Shown here: in pieces, positions 1 to 8,985 of the stretch
How the letters are laid out: each line of letters starts with the position of its first letter
Position numbering within the stretch: position 1 is the first letter of the stretch
From: Trichomonas vaginalis G3
Taxonomy: Eukaryota; Parabasalia; Trichomonadida; Trichomonadidae
Assembly: GCF_026262505.1 (NCBI RefSeq)
Contig: NC_067203.1
Span: 27,013,411-27,077,410 of the forward strand
Reading direction: 5' to 3'
Length of the DNA: 64,000 bases
Position numbers and translations under genes: made by a program
Notes under the pieces: model-generated
What the model was told of the DNA's origin: nothing
Databases searched by the model: none
What the model saw: the letters and a program-made list of their open reading frames with translations, nothing else

Positions 1-980
1 AGGAAAAATTTCTATCGAACTTACTCCAAGCAAAAATAACTTAGTCATTGCACCAACACAAGACCCATTCACTCTTACAGACGTAAAGGGAGCAAATCAA
101 ACGTCATTCGCCGACTTTTGCAAAGACAAAGTTGACTTAGACTTTGGTTTCTCAAACCTCAACACTGAAGTAAACTATTATTTCAATGCTGCTGGAACTG
201 CTTGGGACCCAGTTAAGTTCACATGCGAAAAATTTGAATGCAAGAGAATAGAAAGCAGACTTGCAGTCTATATGTTGGACCCAGATATTTCAAATGCTTT
301 AGCTGCCAAATATATTGCAGTTCCACTTATGTTCCCTATACACCAAATATCTGTCAAAGACTTTGCAGGTGAAGTTGGAAACCAAAGTGCTGACCCAGGT
401 GCAAGAACAGATATTGCTTTAACAACTGCAATGAAACATGCAGATACTATGTTTGTACTGTTCAGACGAACTATAAATGACTATTCTTGTTCTACAACCC
501 TGGTATTAAATATCATATAAACATAGATGGCAAATATATCCAAGAGAAGAATATTCTACAGTTGAGGATATGAGGTCATACAACTTGACATTAGATGCTA
601 TGAACTTTAACAACAACTTCACAACAACCATTAACCCTGAAATGCAAAGTTCTATTATGCCATATGTGAAAGTATGGACTCATACAGGAGGTCAAAAAAC
701 TCAATATACAAATGGAGACCGTTCAAACTTTTGGCTTGGCATTCCATTTGCTGACTCAGAAGACTTTATGGGTGGTATTTCAACTGTTGGTACAGTTCAA
801 ATACAATATACTGGTGACAGAGACGGTCCAGATGAATTGAAAGCAAAGAAGTTTACAAAACCAATAGCACTTTTCACGGAAGATGCTCTTTTGAAGATTC
901 GTTCGATGAAACCTGCTGGGGCTCCTCAGATTGGCATAACGACAGCTTCCATCGAGCAGATTTTGGCAGCAGGTCAGTAA
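1..980 (+). pseudogene. Polinton A major capsid protein (C-terminal part, broken)
   Basis: Capsid protein expected to build the icosahedral shell from a double jelly-roll fold. The reading contains stretches such as YNLTLDAMNFNNN and NFWLGIPFADSEDFMGG, and the same DNA recurs in element D at about 50.4-50.8 kb. It is very divergent from the complete capsid gene of element B (40,644-42,218), so the call rests mainly on position and size. The N-terminal part lies outside the window. It is followed by a convergent small gene. Broken copy. Confidence 0.6.
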
Positions 981-1294
981 GTTGTTCTTGAACTGACTTC
1001 TCTCCGTCAAATATTGACAGTACGCCAGTTTTGACATAATATTGTATTATAAACTTACCTTTAGAAATATCGGTCAGTTTTGTTGTTATATTTTTGTCTG
1101 CTTCAAGAACTTTCACCATCTCGGTTATACCAACTTTCTTTGCTTTATGAAAATATTTTGGTTCAGCAAAGACTGCTATTCTATAACATTTTCCATTGTT
1201 TGTGTAAAGAACTATTCTGTCAATGTATTTGTATTGTTTGTGTGTGTAAACTTTGTTCTGCTTCAATTCGAAGAGATACTCGAAATACGTCCAT
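874..1294 (-). pseudogene. small unknown Polinton gene, convergent to capsid
   Basis: About 130 codons with a run like GKCYRIAVFAEPKYFHKAKKVG. No family recognised. A small reverse-strand gene sits in the same place in B (25,965-26,234), beside the homologue of the next gene, so position rather than sequence links them. Its 3' end overlaps the capsid 3' end. Broken. Confidence 0.4.
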
Positions 1295-1312
1295 CTTTTT
1301 ATTCTAAGTAAA

Positions 1313-1894
1313 ATGTCATTTCCGAAAAATAGAAGCGTAAGTGTTTCAAAAGGTTTAATGGCGGTGGCAGATGTGAAGTTAAATTCACCAACTCAAACAA
1401 ACAGTCAAAGTGTTGTTGTCAATGTCAAAGAAAGAGATGTTGAAGTGGGGAAACCATACGAAGACGAAGATGGTATAACAATAGTTCCTGTAAAAGAACA
1501 ACCAACATACCCTGAAGTTAGCAGAGACTTAAGTTCTGTTGCAGATATTCGAAACGACTACCAACAACTTAAAGACAAACTTAAAACTCAGGAGAAGATT
1601 TGTCAAGCTTTGGGTATAATGTTAAACTTGGTCGAACACAACCCTGTAAAAGTGAACTCATATGTCATCGCACCTCATGAAATTTTGAAAGAACTATTGA
1701 AACTTTTGACAGAGGCAGACGATATAAACATCAAAGAAATAGAACCCGACATTGCTTGCTGTGGTGTTTCATATAATGTCATTGACAAGATATACGTTAT
1801 GAAAGGAGGTGAAACGTTGAACTTAAAATATAGTTTCCCAGACGTCATAAAAATATTTGACGACCACAACATTTCATTAAAATTTACTTGCTAA
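1313..1894 (+). CDS. conserved Polinton protein with CCG motif
   Basis: 193 aa; the start follows the element's TTTTTATTCTAAGTAAA start motif. The N-terminal half is polar and low complexity and the middle is helical. The C-terminal third carries IEPDIACCGVSYN and ends in a beta-rich tail. Element B has a homologue at 25,318-25,968 with LDPEIECCG at the same place, so the P-(D/E)-I-x-CCG core is the conserved part. It lies directly upstream of a probable minor structural gene, 4 bp away, suggesting a virion role. Function unknown. Confidence 0.7.
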   Translation: MSFPKNRSVSVSKGLMAVADVKLNSPTQTNSQSVVVNVKERDVEVGKPYEDEDGITIVPVKEQPTYPEVSRDLSSVADIRNDYQQLKDKLKTQEKICQALGIMLNLVEHNPVKVNSYVIAPHEILKELLKLLTEADDINIKEIEPDIACCGVSYNVIDKIYVMKGGETLNLKYSFPDVIKIFDDHNISLKFTC

Positions 1895-1898
1895 GTAA

Positions 1899-2696
1899 AT
1901 GGCAGAAGACATAGTGGTTTATACTATTACGACTAAAAACCCTGAGTCATATAATTCTATAACAACAAACTTACAAAGTCCTCAAGGACGATATTGTAAA
2001 CTGACCTTAAACACGATGACGACTAAAGCCTGTTTTGCTCTTTTGACACCAGAAGACTTTGTTGTTGTGAATGGTAAAAAATACTTCTTTGAAGATACTT
2101 ACTCAGATATACCACCAACAGGTTTTGTTGACTTATTTAATACTTTAAGGACGGATGTAACATGTGCTGCAACTAGAGCAGGTTTCATTATGTTTGGATG
2201 TCCGACTGAGTTTACTATAAACGATATGAGCTATAATACAAAACTTATATCTGGTTTTTACTACCAACAGTTTCCTATAACAGGAAAAGGTGTCATACAA
2301 GGTTTGTCTGTTCCATTGACTTTAAGTACACCTATTTTATATATTGTTTCAAACTTAGGTTCAAAGTGCTATTCGAATGTCGACAGAAACTACTATGACC
2401 AAAAGATACTCATGCGTATAAACAACACTTTCTCTGCTGGTTTGCCTATTGTTCATTCGAATGCAGAGTTTTCAGCTTTAGTGAACTCAAACACTTTAGC
2501 AAACATAAACTTAACCTTAGTTGACGCAAACTTTGTTCCTGTAAAACTTTTATGTCCTATGTATTTGTCAATGACGGCAGAAAGTTTCGAATTGGAAGAT
2601 GCAACTGGTGAAAGTATTGTATTACAAGAACAACTTCAACAACAAATAGCTCAAGAACAACAAATGCAACAAATGCAACAACAAAGTCAAGAATAA
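1899..2696 (+). CDS. probable minor structural protein (penton-like position)
   Basis: 265 aa, mostly beta-strand-like, ending in a Gln-rich tail of QQQ/MQQ repeats. Near the C-terminus it has LTLVDANFVPVKLLCPMYLS, resembling the end of a reverse-strand protein in B (26,195-26,581: FRLVDFQGEPVELKAPVRM). Shared pattern: L-V-D-x4-P-V-x-L-x2-P. It begins 4 bp after the stop of the preceding gene. A virion protein is likely; penton identity is a guess. Uninterrupted. Confidence 0.55.
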   Translation: MAEDIVVYTITTKNPESYNSITTNLQSPQGRYCKLTLNTMTTKACFALLTPEDFVVVNGKKYFFEDTYSDIPPTGFVDLFNTLRTDVTCAATRAGFIMFGCPTEFTINDMSYNTKLISGFYYQQFPITGKGVIQGLSVPLTLSTPILYIVSNLGSKCYSNVDRNYYDQKILMRINNTFSAGLPIVHSNAEFSALVNSNTLANINLTLVDANFVPVKLLCPMYLSMTAESFELEDATGESIVLQEQLQQQIAQEQQMQQMQQQSQE

Positions 2697-2723
2697 AAAA
2701 ATATTTTTTTTATTTTTATAAAA

Positions 2724-3956
2724 ATGTACAGAATAGATGTTTCAGATTTTTATGACTTCCAAGCATTCAGAAATATGTGTCCATTTCGAGACTATAACAA
2801 AGCAGTCGAGAATTTGAAACGTTTAGTCATTTATGTCGACTCTGCCCCAGAATGTTATGTCATGAAAGAATGGGATGTTGTCTTTAACAAACCAAGAGCA
2901 ACAATAGTTTCAGAACAAGAATGTAGACAGAAACTTAAGAAAATAAAAGTCGTACAAGTTGGAATGAAGATGTTAGATGCTTGGGATATCTTATTGTCAA
3001 AGTTAGAAGATTTTTCAGTTCGTGGTATAAAGTTCTATACACCTTCTCCAAACTTCTATTCTATCTTCACTGGATATAAATACGAACAAGTAGAATGGAA
3101 AGAAAATGTTATAGAAGCTTGGTTAGACCATGTCAAAGAAATTATATGCAATGGAAACGAAAGAGTCTATGAGTATATCTTATGTTGGTTTGCAAACATC
3201 TTACAACATCCAAGTGCTAAAAATGAAACTGCTCTCATTATAATTGGAAAACAAGGAACTGGTAAGAACAACTTTCTTTACAGATATCTTATGCAAACTG
3301 TTAGAAGGTTATTCGAACCCTAATATGACAAACTTAGAAAACATCTGCGGTAAGTTTAACTCTTCAATAGAGAATATGAAACTTATAGTATGTAACGAAC
3401 TTCAAAGTATAGATACAACAAAGTTTTAAACTCAGATGCTTTGAAGAGTCTTATAACAGACAAAGTTGGAGTTGTTGAAAGAAAGTATAAAGACCAAAGA
3501 GTTTGTGAAAATGTTGCAAATTTCATCATGGTTTCAAACAATGTTGTTCCGATGAAGTTAGAAAGTTCTGACAGAAGATATGTAGTTGTCAGAACGTCAG
3601 ATTCTCATATGCAAGATACAGAATATTTTGACGACTTAGCAGAAACTTTGACATAACTTTTACAACCACTTGTTCTCATATTTCATGACATTAGATATTT
3701 CAAGTTCAATCCAAGACAAATTCCACATACCGAAGAAAGACAAACATTGTTAGAAGCAAACAAGAGTGTATATGAACTGTTCATAGATGAGACTAACTTT
3801 GAGTGTTTAGATGAAAGGTCATTGTACGATGAATATAAACAATATTGTCAAGAGTATGGTTATATGGCAGCGTCTAAACGAACATTCTTGGCAAATGTCA
3901 AAAATCTTTTAGACATACAGAACGGCGTATATACAAAGAAAAATTTTTCTGAGTAA
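2724..3956 (+). pseudogene. D5-like SF3 helicase (broken)
   Basis: Superfamily 3 helicase of the kind that serves viral DNA replication. The Walker A region reads ALIIIGKQGTGKNNF, followed by a Walker B-like KLIVCNEL stretch and a sensor/arginine-finger block with NFIMVSNN and SSDRRYVVV. The C-terminal domain (SLYDEYKQYC...KRTFLANVKNLL) is the winged-helix type found at the end of D5 helicases. A stand-alone relative of that domain occurs in B at 34,697-35,041. Preceded by a strong T-run start motif. Broken copy. Confidence 0.85.
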
Positions 3957-4019
3957 ATTTAAAAAAATATTTTTTTATCCGATAGAAAAGATGACGAAAT
4001 ATATTTCAGTAACAAGTAC

Positions 4020-4409
4020 ATGACAGAAGTCAAAGAAGAACTAGACCCATTCGCTTATTTGAATGTTTACTTCTACCATTTTGAAAAGTCTACATTTGAC
4101 AAAGTTTGGAACATCGAACCAGTTAAGTTTGCTATTGTGACTAAAAATGGTGCGAAATTTGAAGACTTAGACATAGAAGGTTTGTTAGCAGTCAAAGAAA
4201 ATTTTGACAGAAGGTTTTCAAACCTTAAAGAAGGCAAAGCATACAAACTTGTTATACCTTATGAACCAAAGAAAGCAGACGACTATGAATATTATGAGTC
4301 TAAGATAGTTGAAGTTCAAGGTAAATTAGGTAAAAAGATTTTAGAGTCTAAGCCAGTGTTTGCTCCTAAAGAGGAAGAGAACATTGACATTGACCCAGAA
4401 ATGTTCTAA
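4020..4409 (+). CDS. small unknown Polinton protein
   Basis: 129 aa, acidic C-terminus (EEENIDIDPEMF), no recognised domain. It lies just after the helicase, and a TTTTTTTATCCGATAGAAAAG motif sits about 30-50 bp upstream; the same motif precedes 34,697 in B. A central stretch (KAYKLVIPYEPKK) suggests a compact beta-containing fold. Its end converges on the next reverse-strand gene with 16 bp between them. Function unknown. Confidence 0.55.
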   Translation: MTEVKEELDPFAYLNVYFYHFEKSTFDKVWNIEPVKFAIVTKNGAKFEDLDIEGLLAVKENFDRRFSNLKEGKAYKLVIPYEPKKADDYEYYESKIVEVQGKLGKKILESKPVFAPKEEENIDIDPEMF

Positions 4410-4425
4410 AAATAAAATTTTATTT

Positions 4426-4890
4426 TTACATGTCATATCTCACCTTCTCTGGAACTGGCTCTGGTTCTTTCTTCTCTTCTTCTACTTTCTTTTCTTTCTT
4501 CTCTTTCTTTTCTCTCTTCTTCTTCTTCTCTGGTGGAGTTATGTCAAATTTGGCGCAACCATATTTATGTAAAAGTTCTTTGTCCTTTAATAGCTCTTCT
4601 ATTCTGTTTTCTATTTCATCTTCAAGAACAGCGCATGTGCCTTCTTTGCATTCTAAGAACTTTTGTTGGACTTCATCTCTCCAAGAGGCGTCATCTCTGT
4701 CAACAAGTCTGTCATTGACAAACTTAAAGACTTCTCTGCCTAATGTTTTATGGTTCTTGTCATATTCCCAGAAACAGAACTTTAGAACAAATTCACCTTT
4801 CTTGTTTACACTATGTAAGATTTTATGGTCGACAGATGTTTTGCTGTCAAAAAGTTTGTCTCGAATATAGATAGCGAAATCACTAGACAT
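4426..4890 (-). CDS. unknown Polinton protein with charged coiled tail
   Basis: 154 aa. The N-terminal two thirds are alpha-helical (FAIYIRDKLFDSKTS...FVNDRLVDRDD). The C-terminal third is extremely Lys/Glu-rich (KKKKREKKEKKEKK) and probably disordered or coiled. A protein of similar layout is encoded in B at 32,691-33,065 (FVDKKLVNNEYFKRED). The start has the motif TTTTTATCTTTTAGAAA on the reverse strand and diverges from the ATPase gene across only 36 bp. Function unknown. Confidence 0.65.
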   Translation of the reverse strand: MSSDFAIYIRDKLFDSKTSVDHKILHSVNKKGEFVLKFCFWEYDKNHKTLGREVFKFVNDRLVDRDDASWRDEVQQKFLECKEGTCAVLEDEIENRIEELLKDKELLHKYGCAKFDITPPEKKKKREKKEKKEKKVEEEKKEPEPVPEKVRYDM

Positions 4891-4926
4891 TTTCTAAAAG
4901 ATAAAAATTTTAATTTTTCTAAAAAT

Positions 4927-5802
4927 ATGTTAGAAAAAAAGTTTGCTGACATTGACAAAAAATTTGAGAATGTTTTGAAGAAGAACAAGAGGAAGTTAGA
5001 AAATGCTCAGATAAAACCTATACATAAAAAGTTCTTATTTGCTCAGAATGGTATAACAGGTCTAATTGCACCACCTGGGTCGGGTAAGACTTTCACTTAT
5101 CTTAAAATGGCTGCACAACAACAAGAACTAGATGAGAAGAACCCATTCTATGAGTTAGTTGTTATTTGTAGTACTTCTGGTCAATTTGACCAAACCGTCA
5201 ATTCGTTCAAAGATATTATAAAGAAGTCTAAGTTAGTATGTATAAAAGACTCTGAGTTGTTAGATTGGATAAAGAAGTACCAAAGAAGGGTTTTGAAGTA
5301 CAATGCTATAAATGAGTATATAAATTCTAAGTTTAAAGACCCAAATGAGGAAATGCAGAGAATATTAGAGAAGAAACACTTCAGAAACAAACAGAAAGAG
5401 ATAGAATACATTTCGAAGAAATTGCAATCTTACGATTGGAAGACTTACCCTCATAGATGTCTTCTTATCTTAGATGACTTTGCTTCTCATCCTTTGTTAA
5501 AGAACAGAGAACAAGATATGTGTCGAATTCTTAAGAAGCTCAGACACTTTAACATCTCTGTTGTCATTTGTGTACAGACAGCCAAGAGTTTAAGTAAGGA
5601 TGTTAAAAGAATACTTACTGACATCATACTTTTCCCTGGATTGTCCGAAGACGATTTCATGGAACTTATGAAAGAGTCCATGGCAGGTAAGTTTGACAGA
5701 CATGAACTATGGGAGAAGTACAAAGTCATACAAGACCCTCATACTTCTTTCAGAATTCACATCTACGCGAACAAAGTTCAAATTGTAAAAAGTCAAGCTT
5801 GA
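4927..5802 (+). CDS. A32/FtsK-HerA-like genome-packaging ATPase
   Basis: 291 aa from the ATG that follows a TTTTTCTAAAAAT motif. The Walker A motif GLIAPPGSGKTFT lies near residue 45 and the Walker B motif RCLLILDDFA near residue 180, followed by a sensor-like ISVVICVQTAKSLS. This is the layout of the Polinton/NCLDV packaging ATPases that pump DNA into capsids. A basic N-terminal helix (KKNKRKLENAQIKPIHKKF) may bind DNA. It is uninterrupted and looks whole. A broken relative is in B at 24,008-24,894. Confidence 0.9.
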   Translation: MLEKKFADIDKKFENVLKKNKRKLENAQIKPIHKKFLFAQNGITGLIAPPGSGKTFTYLKMAAQQQELDEKNPFYELVVICSTSGQFDQTVNSFKDIIKKSKLVCIKDSELLDWIKKYQRRVLKYNAINEYINSKFKDPNEEMQRILEKKHFRNKQKEIEYISKKLQSYDWKTYPHRCLLILDDFASHPLLKNREQDMCRILKKLRHFNISVVICVQTAKSLSKDVKRILTDIILFPGLSEDDFMELMKESMAGKFDRHELWEKYKVIQDPHTSFRIHIYANKVQIVKSQA

Positions 5803-5869
5803 AAAATAAAGAGTTTTGGCGACCAGGGTTTTTTCACTACTCGCTGTTCTTCACTGTTTTCATACGGAA

Positions 5870-6047
5870 TTCAGCAAAAATAATGTTTATGTTAGAATGT
5901 TAGATCTAACATGTTTTCTAACATGTTTTCTAACATGGTCTAAAACATACAAAACTCATGAAATTTCATACGGAATTCAATAAAAATAATGTTTATGTTA
6001 GAATGTTAGATCTAACATGTTTTCTAACATGTTTTCTAACATAACTA
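5870..6047. repeat. two tandem nested palindromes, TGTTAGA type
   Basis: Two copies about 109 bp apart. Each reads AAAATAATGTTTA, then two TGTTAGA words, a centre AGATCT, then three inverted words spaced by TGTTTT. Both lie 3' of the packaging ATPase and 3' of the 304-aa ORF, so RNA from either side could fold here. Roles as terminator hairpin, protein-binding iteron or transposon end are all open. Confidence 0.8.
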
Positions 6048-6048
6048 T

Positions 6049-6963
6049 TTACAAGCGTTTTACATGGTATATGTTGCGATGGTTCATGACTCTAAACAAT
6101 TTCGTAGCTTCTATTTCTTCTTTTAGTACATCGAATGTTTTAACGATACCGAAAGTTTCTTTATACTTCTTCTTGACGTCAGATAGAAGGAAATCGTCAG
6201 CTGTTGGATAGTTTTTGTTTAGAAATGTCAACATGTCCATTTTATCTTCTGCTGGTTTCTCTGCTTCTTTCTTTAAATCTGCATAGTCGTTTCGCATACG
6301 TTCTATCTCTTTGACGGAGTAGTTATATTTCCTCATTGCTGCTTTACATTTAGAACATTGTGGGTTCATTTTTGCGTTATATTCTGAAACCTTACCTGCT
6401 AAAACAACTAAGGCGTCAATTGCTCTCTTCATCTCAAACATAGCGGGTCTTATTTGTTCGTTCCATACTTTGCCTCTTCTATCTTTATCTCTTATTTCCC
6501 AAACACATTTTGCAACTAACGAAACAAAGTTGTCGTAGGTCTTAAATTCTTCGGATTTGTAAAGGTCAGAGATGTTCTTATATACCATGTCGCAATCTTT
6601 GTCCATAACCTTATGGTTGCAATGAAAACCAAGGAATTCATAATTTACCTTTCGTATGAACTTCTTTATTTCTACTGAGTCAGTTGCTTTGACTTCTATT
6701 TCGTCAAATTCGGGAATGGTTAGTTTTTGTTGTTGGATTTCAGGCAATTTGGGTAAATGGTCAATAATGTCCTGCATTTCATAAAGATACTGTTCATTTG
6801 TTTCATCTTTCGCACTACAGTCTAAATTACTTGTTAAAAGTTCTTGCTTTATCTTCTGGATTTTTGTTTCGAAAGTATATGAAGAAGGAATGAAGCTTTT
6901 CATCTCTACTAACATTGAAGTTGGGTTCATGACTAACGAGTTTGGTGCTGTTGTTGCTAACAT
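6049..6963 (-). CDS. cassette protein, unknown family (304 aa)
   Basis: 304 aa, largely alpha-helical, with two possible metal-binding clusters: HCNHKVMDKDC near residue 140 and CSKCKAAMRKYNYSV near residue 215. These are followed by a coiled coil (KEIERMRNDYADLKKEAEKP). A close homologue (321 aa) is encoded at 31,252-32,217 in element B, also inside inverted repeats. The conservation, while the flanking palindrome cores differ, suggests it is the active gene of the cassette, perhaps a DNA-binding or mobilising protein (inference). No transposase or nuclease motif recognised. Confidence 0.7.
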   Translation of the reverse strand: MLATTAPNSLVMNPTSMLVEMKSFIPSSYTFETKIQKIKQELLTSNLDCSAKDETNEQYLYEMQDIIDHLPKLPEIQQQKLTIPEFDEIEVKATDSVEIKKFIRKVNYEFLGFHCNHKVMDKDCDMVYKNISDLYKSEEFKTYDNFVSLVAKCVWEIRDKDRRGKVWNEQIRPAMFEMKRAIDALVVLAGKVSEYNAKMNPQCSKCKAAMRKYNYSVKEIERMRNDYADLKKEAEKPAEDKMDMLTFLNKNYPTADDFLLSDVKKKYKETFGIVKTFDVLKEEIEATKLFRVMNHRNIYHVKRL

Positions 6964-7022
6964 GTTCTTACAATAAAAATAAAAAATATTTTTTTAAAAA
7001 AACCAACTTTATTTTTTATTTC

Positions 7023-7123
7023 GGGAAAATTCATGAATTTTCGAGAGTTTTAGACCATGTTAGAAAACGTGTTAGAAAACATGTTAGATCTAACATTCTA
7101 ACATAAATTATATTTTTGCTGAA
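7023..7123. repeat. nested palindrome, right end of cassette in A
   Basis: Inverted counterpart of the repeat at 5,870-5,950: three TGTTAGAA words, the centre AGATCT, then two inverted words and a run ending TTTTTGCTGAA. It is preceded by the palindrome AAAATTCATGAATTTT, which also accompanies other copies of this repeat family in B and D. Confidence 0.75.
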
Positions 7124-7139
7124 AAAGTGTCATTTTTTC

Positions 7140-7334
7140 ATGTCCGAAGACTCGAAGGTGCAACACTTCCAAAATACCGACGAACTCAGAAGAGCAGCAT
7201 GGCAGTATGTTCTTGACAACTTCTTTGAGTTCTCCAGGTACACCTTGGAAAATGCTGAAGAACTCCGACACAGAGAATTTGGAGAAATTGCACTCCAATA
7301 CTACCTTGACAAACAAAGGGTAAACAAAGGGTAA
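7140..7334 (+). CDS. small unknown protein (64 aa)
   Basis: Starts 2 bp after GTGTCATTTTTTC, an Inr-like start signal. The sequence is charged and helical (ELRRAAWQYVLDNFFEFSRYTLENAEELRHREFG). No family recognised. First gene of the block with its own start motif. Confidence 0.45.
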   Translation: MSEDSKVQHFQNTDELRRAAWQYVLDNFFEFSRYTLENAEELRHREFGEIALQYYLDKQRVNKG

Positions 7335-7374
7335 AATAAGACTAAAAACTTAACGTTTAAAAAGTGACATTTTT

Positions 7375-7575
7375 ATGAGCTCCGAGTCACCGAGAAAACT
7401 TGGTCAGATGTTAGCAGCTTACTTCCCTGAGGAGGATGGAAGCGTTACATACGTAAGGTTCAAAAACAACGAACCTGGAATTGCGTACAAAATTCGCAAT
7501 TACATGACCATGGAAGAGTACGAAAGGTTCCTACAAGAGAAACCAGCTCTAAACAACTCAGAAAAGAAAGAATAA
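7375..7575 (+). CDS. small unknown protein (66 aa)
   Basis: Preceded by AAAAAGTGACATTTTT directly before the ATG, almost the same signal as at 7,121. Compact sequence with GQMLAAYFPEEDGSVTYVRF and YMTMEEYERFLQEKP. No family recognised; could bind a partner protein. Followed by a convergent reverse-strand gene. Confidence 0.45.
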   Translation: MSSESPRKLGQMLAAYFPEEDGSVTYVRFKNNEPGIAYKIRNYMTMEEYERFLQEKPALNNSEKKE

Positions 7576-7638
7576 AAAGTTTAACTCGTAATTGTTTATT
7601 TTTTTACTTGTATGGGCAAGCTGCAAGAATGAAGTCGA

Positions 7639-8199
7639 CTATCTCGTCTTTGTCTTGACCAGTTGGACTGCTCTTGCGAGTACGTCTGTTTTGCGGTCTC
7701 CAGCTGGTGTCTGACCTTCGTAATTGCGCATGTTCTTGAGAGCTCCAACTGTAAATGGTTGTAGGATGAAGAGTCTCTCAGACTGCTTGAGGTAGTCGTC
7801 ACGGTCACGAACCGAATCTGTGGTACGAGTCGAATTGGTCGACCTTAGGGAAGAGACTGAAAGCCTGTCGTCTTCCATAGGGGCTGTGGCATACTCTTTG
7901 CGTAAACGGTTCAGACCTTCTTCGAACTCTTGGTCTCTCTTGGATTGAGATTGGAATTGGAATTGGGGTGGAGGGTTTGACATGAACATCCAAGGGTTAG
8001 GGCAGTAAGGCATAGGCTGAGGAGGGTAGTTCGGGAAGCCTTGAGGAGGTATTTGGTAGTAATTTGGAAATTGGTAGTAATTCGGAGGTACTTGTTGGAA
8101 CTGAGGTACTTGTTGGAACTGAGGTTGCTGAGGTGCAGGGGCTGGTGCTTTAGGTTCCTCTGGTTGGGATATGGGCTCGGTTGGTGGTACGTCGGACAT
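7639..8199 (-). CDS. Pro/Gln-rich protein with charged C-terminal domain (186 aa)
   Basis: The start is taken at 8,199 (MSDVPPTEP), where the upstream 22-bp repeat array begins. The open frame runs further back, but only through repeats. Residues 1-90 are Pro/Gln/Tyr-rich with tandem FQQVP and NYYQ(F/I)P units. The second half is charged with an Arg/Ser-rich stretch (SVSSLRSTNSTRTTDSVRDRDD). Disordered N-terminus; possibly a matrix or nucleic-acid-associated protein. Function unknown. Confidence 0.55.
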   Translation of the reverse strand: MSDVPPTEPISQPEEPKAPAPAPQQPQFQQVPQFQQVPPNYYQFPNYYQIPPQGFPNYPPQPMPYCPNPWMFMSNPPPQFQFQSQSKRDQEFEEGLNRLRKEYATAPMEDDRLSVSSLRSTNSTRTTDSVRDRDDYLKQSERLFILQPFTVGALKNMRNYEGQTPAGDRKTDVLARAVQLVKTKTR

Positions 8200-8593
8200 T
8201 GTCTTGAAACAATAAAAGACTTGTCTTGAAACAATAAAAGACTTGTCTTGAAACAATAAAAGACTTGTCTTGAAAAAGTAAAAGACTTGTCTTGAAAAAG
8301 TAAAAGACTTGTCTTGAAAAAGTAAAAGACTTGTCTTGAAAAAGTAAAAGACTTGTCTTGAAAAAGTACGGGTATCGTCTGAAATCAAGACCACTGTTCT
8401 CAAATTTGAGAACTTTACACCAAAAAATTTCTTGAAAAATAACGGGTCTTGTCTTGAAAAAGTAAAAGACTTGTCTTGAAAAAGTAAAAGACTTGTCTTG
8501 AAAAAGTAAAAGACTCGTCTTGAAAAAGTAAAAGACTCGTCTTGAAAAAGTAAAAGACTCGTCTTGAAAAAGTAAAAGACTCGTCTTGAAACA
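8200..8593. repeat. 22-bp tandem repeat array between divergent genes
   Basis: About 15-17 units of roughly AAAAGACTTGTCTTGAAAAAGT, interrupted near 8,365-8,450 by a variant stretch. The unit contains the short palindrome AAGAC-TT-GTCTT. Units nearest the start codons change AAAAAGT to AAACAAT at both ends, and the right-hand units carry GACTCG instead of GACTTG. The array fills the whole space between two divergent start codons (8,199 and 8,594), so it is probably the shared promoter or operator. Confidence 0.85.
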
Positions 8594-8959
8594 ATGACCG
8601 ACATAGACCCAGCAGATGAGGCAATCTACCTTATAGAGATAAATGAGCTAGTTAGGAACTACCTGAGCCATCTGAAGTCAAACAAGACCATTGCAGGCTG
8701 GGTGTCTGGAAGAAGTGCGCTTAAAATTGAAATTGACACTGGAATTGTCCTGCAAATACCAGAAAACACTCCTTTCGACGACATAAAAGAGATGAAGAAA
8801 GAAGTCCTCTTGAAGTTCTTTGCCAAGCGTCCTTGGATACTACTTCCAAACAGAGAGAACCCAACTGTACGAATTGCCCAAATTCTCAGAGGACTCTTAC
8901 ACTTCTCGGGTCGGGCGTTCTTCATAAACACAGAGGGCGACATCGTACCTTTACAGTAA
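8594..8959 (+). CDS. unknown protein (121 aa)
   Basis: ATG lies right at the end of the tandem repeat array (GTCTTGAAACAATG). Compact, well-mixed sequence with an N-terminal helix (IYLIEINELVRNYLSHLK), a beta-like middle (ALKIEIDTGIVLQIP) and a C-terminal RIAQILRGLLHFSGRAFFI. No family recognised. Probably co-regulated with the divergent gene at 7,639-8,199. Confidence 0.55.
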   Translation: MTDIDPADEAIYLIEINELVRNYLSHLKSNKTIAGWVSGRSALKIEIDTGIVLQIPENTPFDDIKEMKKEVLLKFFAKRPWILLPNRENPTVRIAQILRGLLHFSGRAFFINTEGDIVPLQ

Positions 8960-8985
8960 ACATCTCATTTTAACTTCACTTTTTT

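Larger units (their letters stand above)
5870..7123. mobile_element. inverted-repeat cassette carrying the 304-aa ORF (element A)
   Basis: About 1.25 kb bounded by inverted copies of a roughly 76-bp sequence. The left end starts at TTCAGCAAAAAT and carries a nested palindrome built from TGTTAGA, with a second tandem copy of the left repeat just inside. The right end is the inverted match and finishes at ...TTTTTGCTGAA. The cassette holds one reverse-strand ORF. A cassette with a related ORF but a different palindrome core sits elsewhere in element B (31,181-32,351), so the unit seems to move as one piece. Confidence 0.6.

Noticed and set aside
4430-4870. Forward Ser/Phe-rich ORF of 146 codons
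   Set aside because: Shadow of the Lys/Glu-rich reverse-strand gene at 4,426-4,890.
8200-8593. CRISPR-like array
   Set aside because: The units follow each other without unique spacers, and the host is eukaryotic with no cas genes.
8200-8604. Open reading frame running through the 22-bp tandem array as an N-terminal extension of the reverse-strand gene
   Set aside because: The reading is a pure translation of the DNA repeat (LLLFQDKSFTFSRQVFYFFK-like). Symmetry of the array points to a regulatory region, and a good ATG lies at 8,199.
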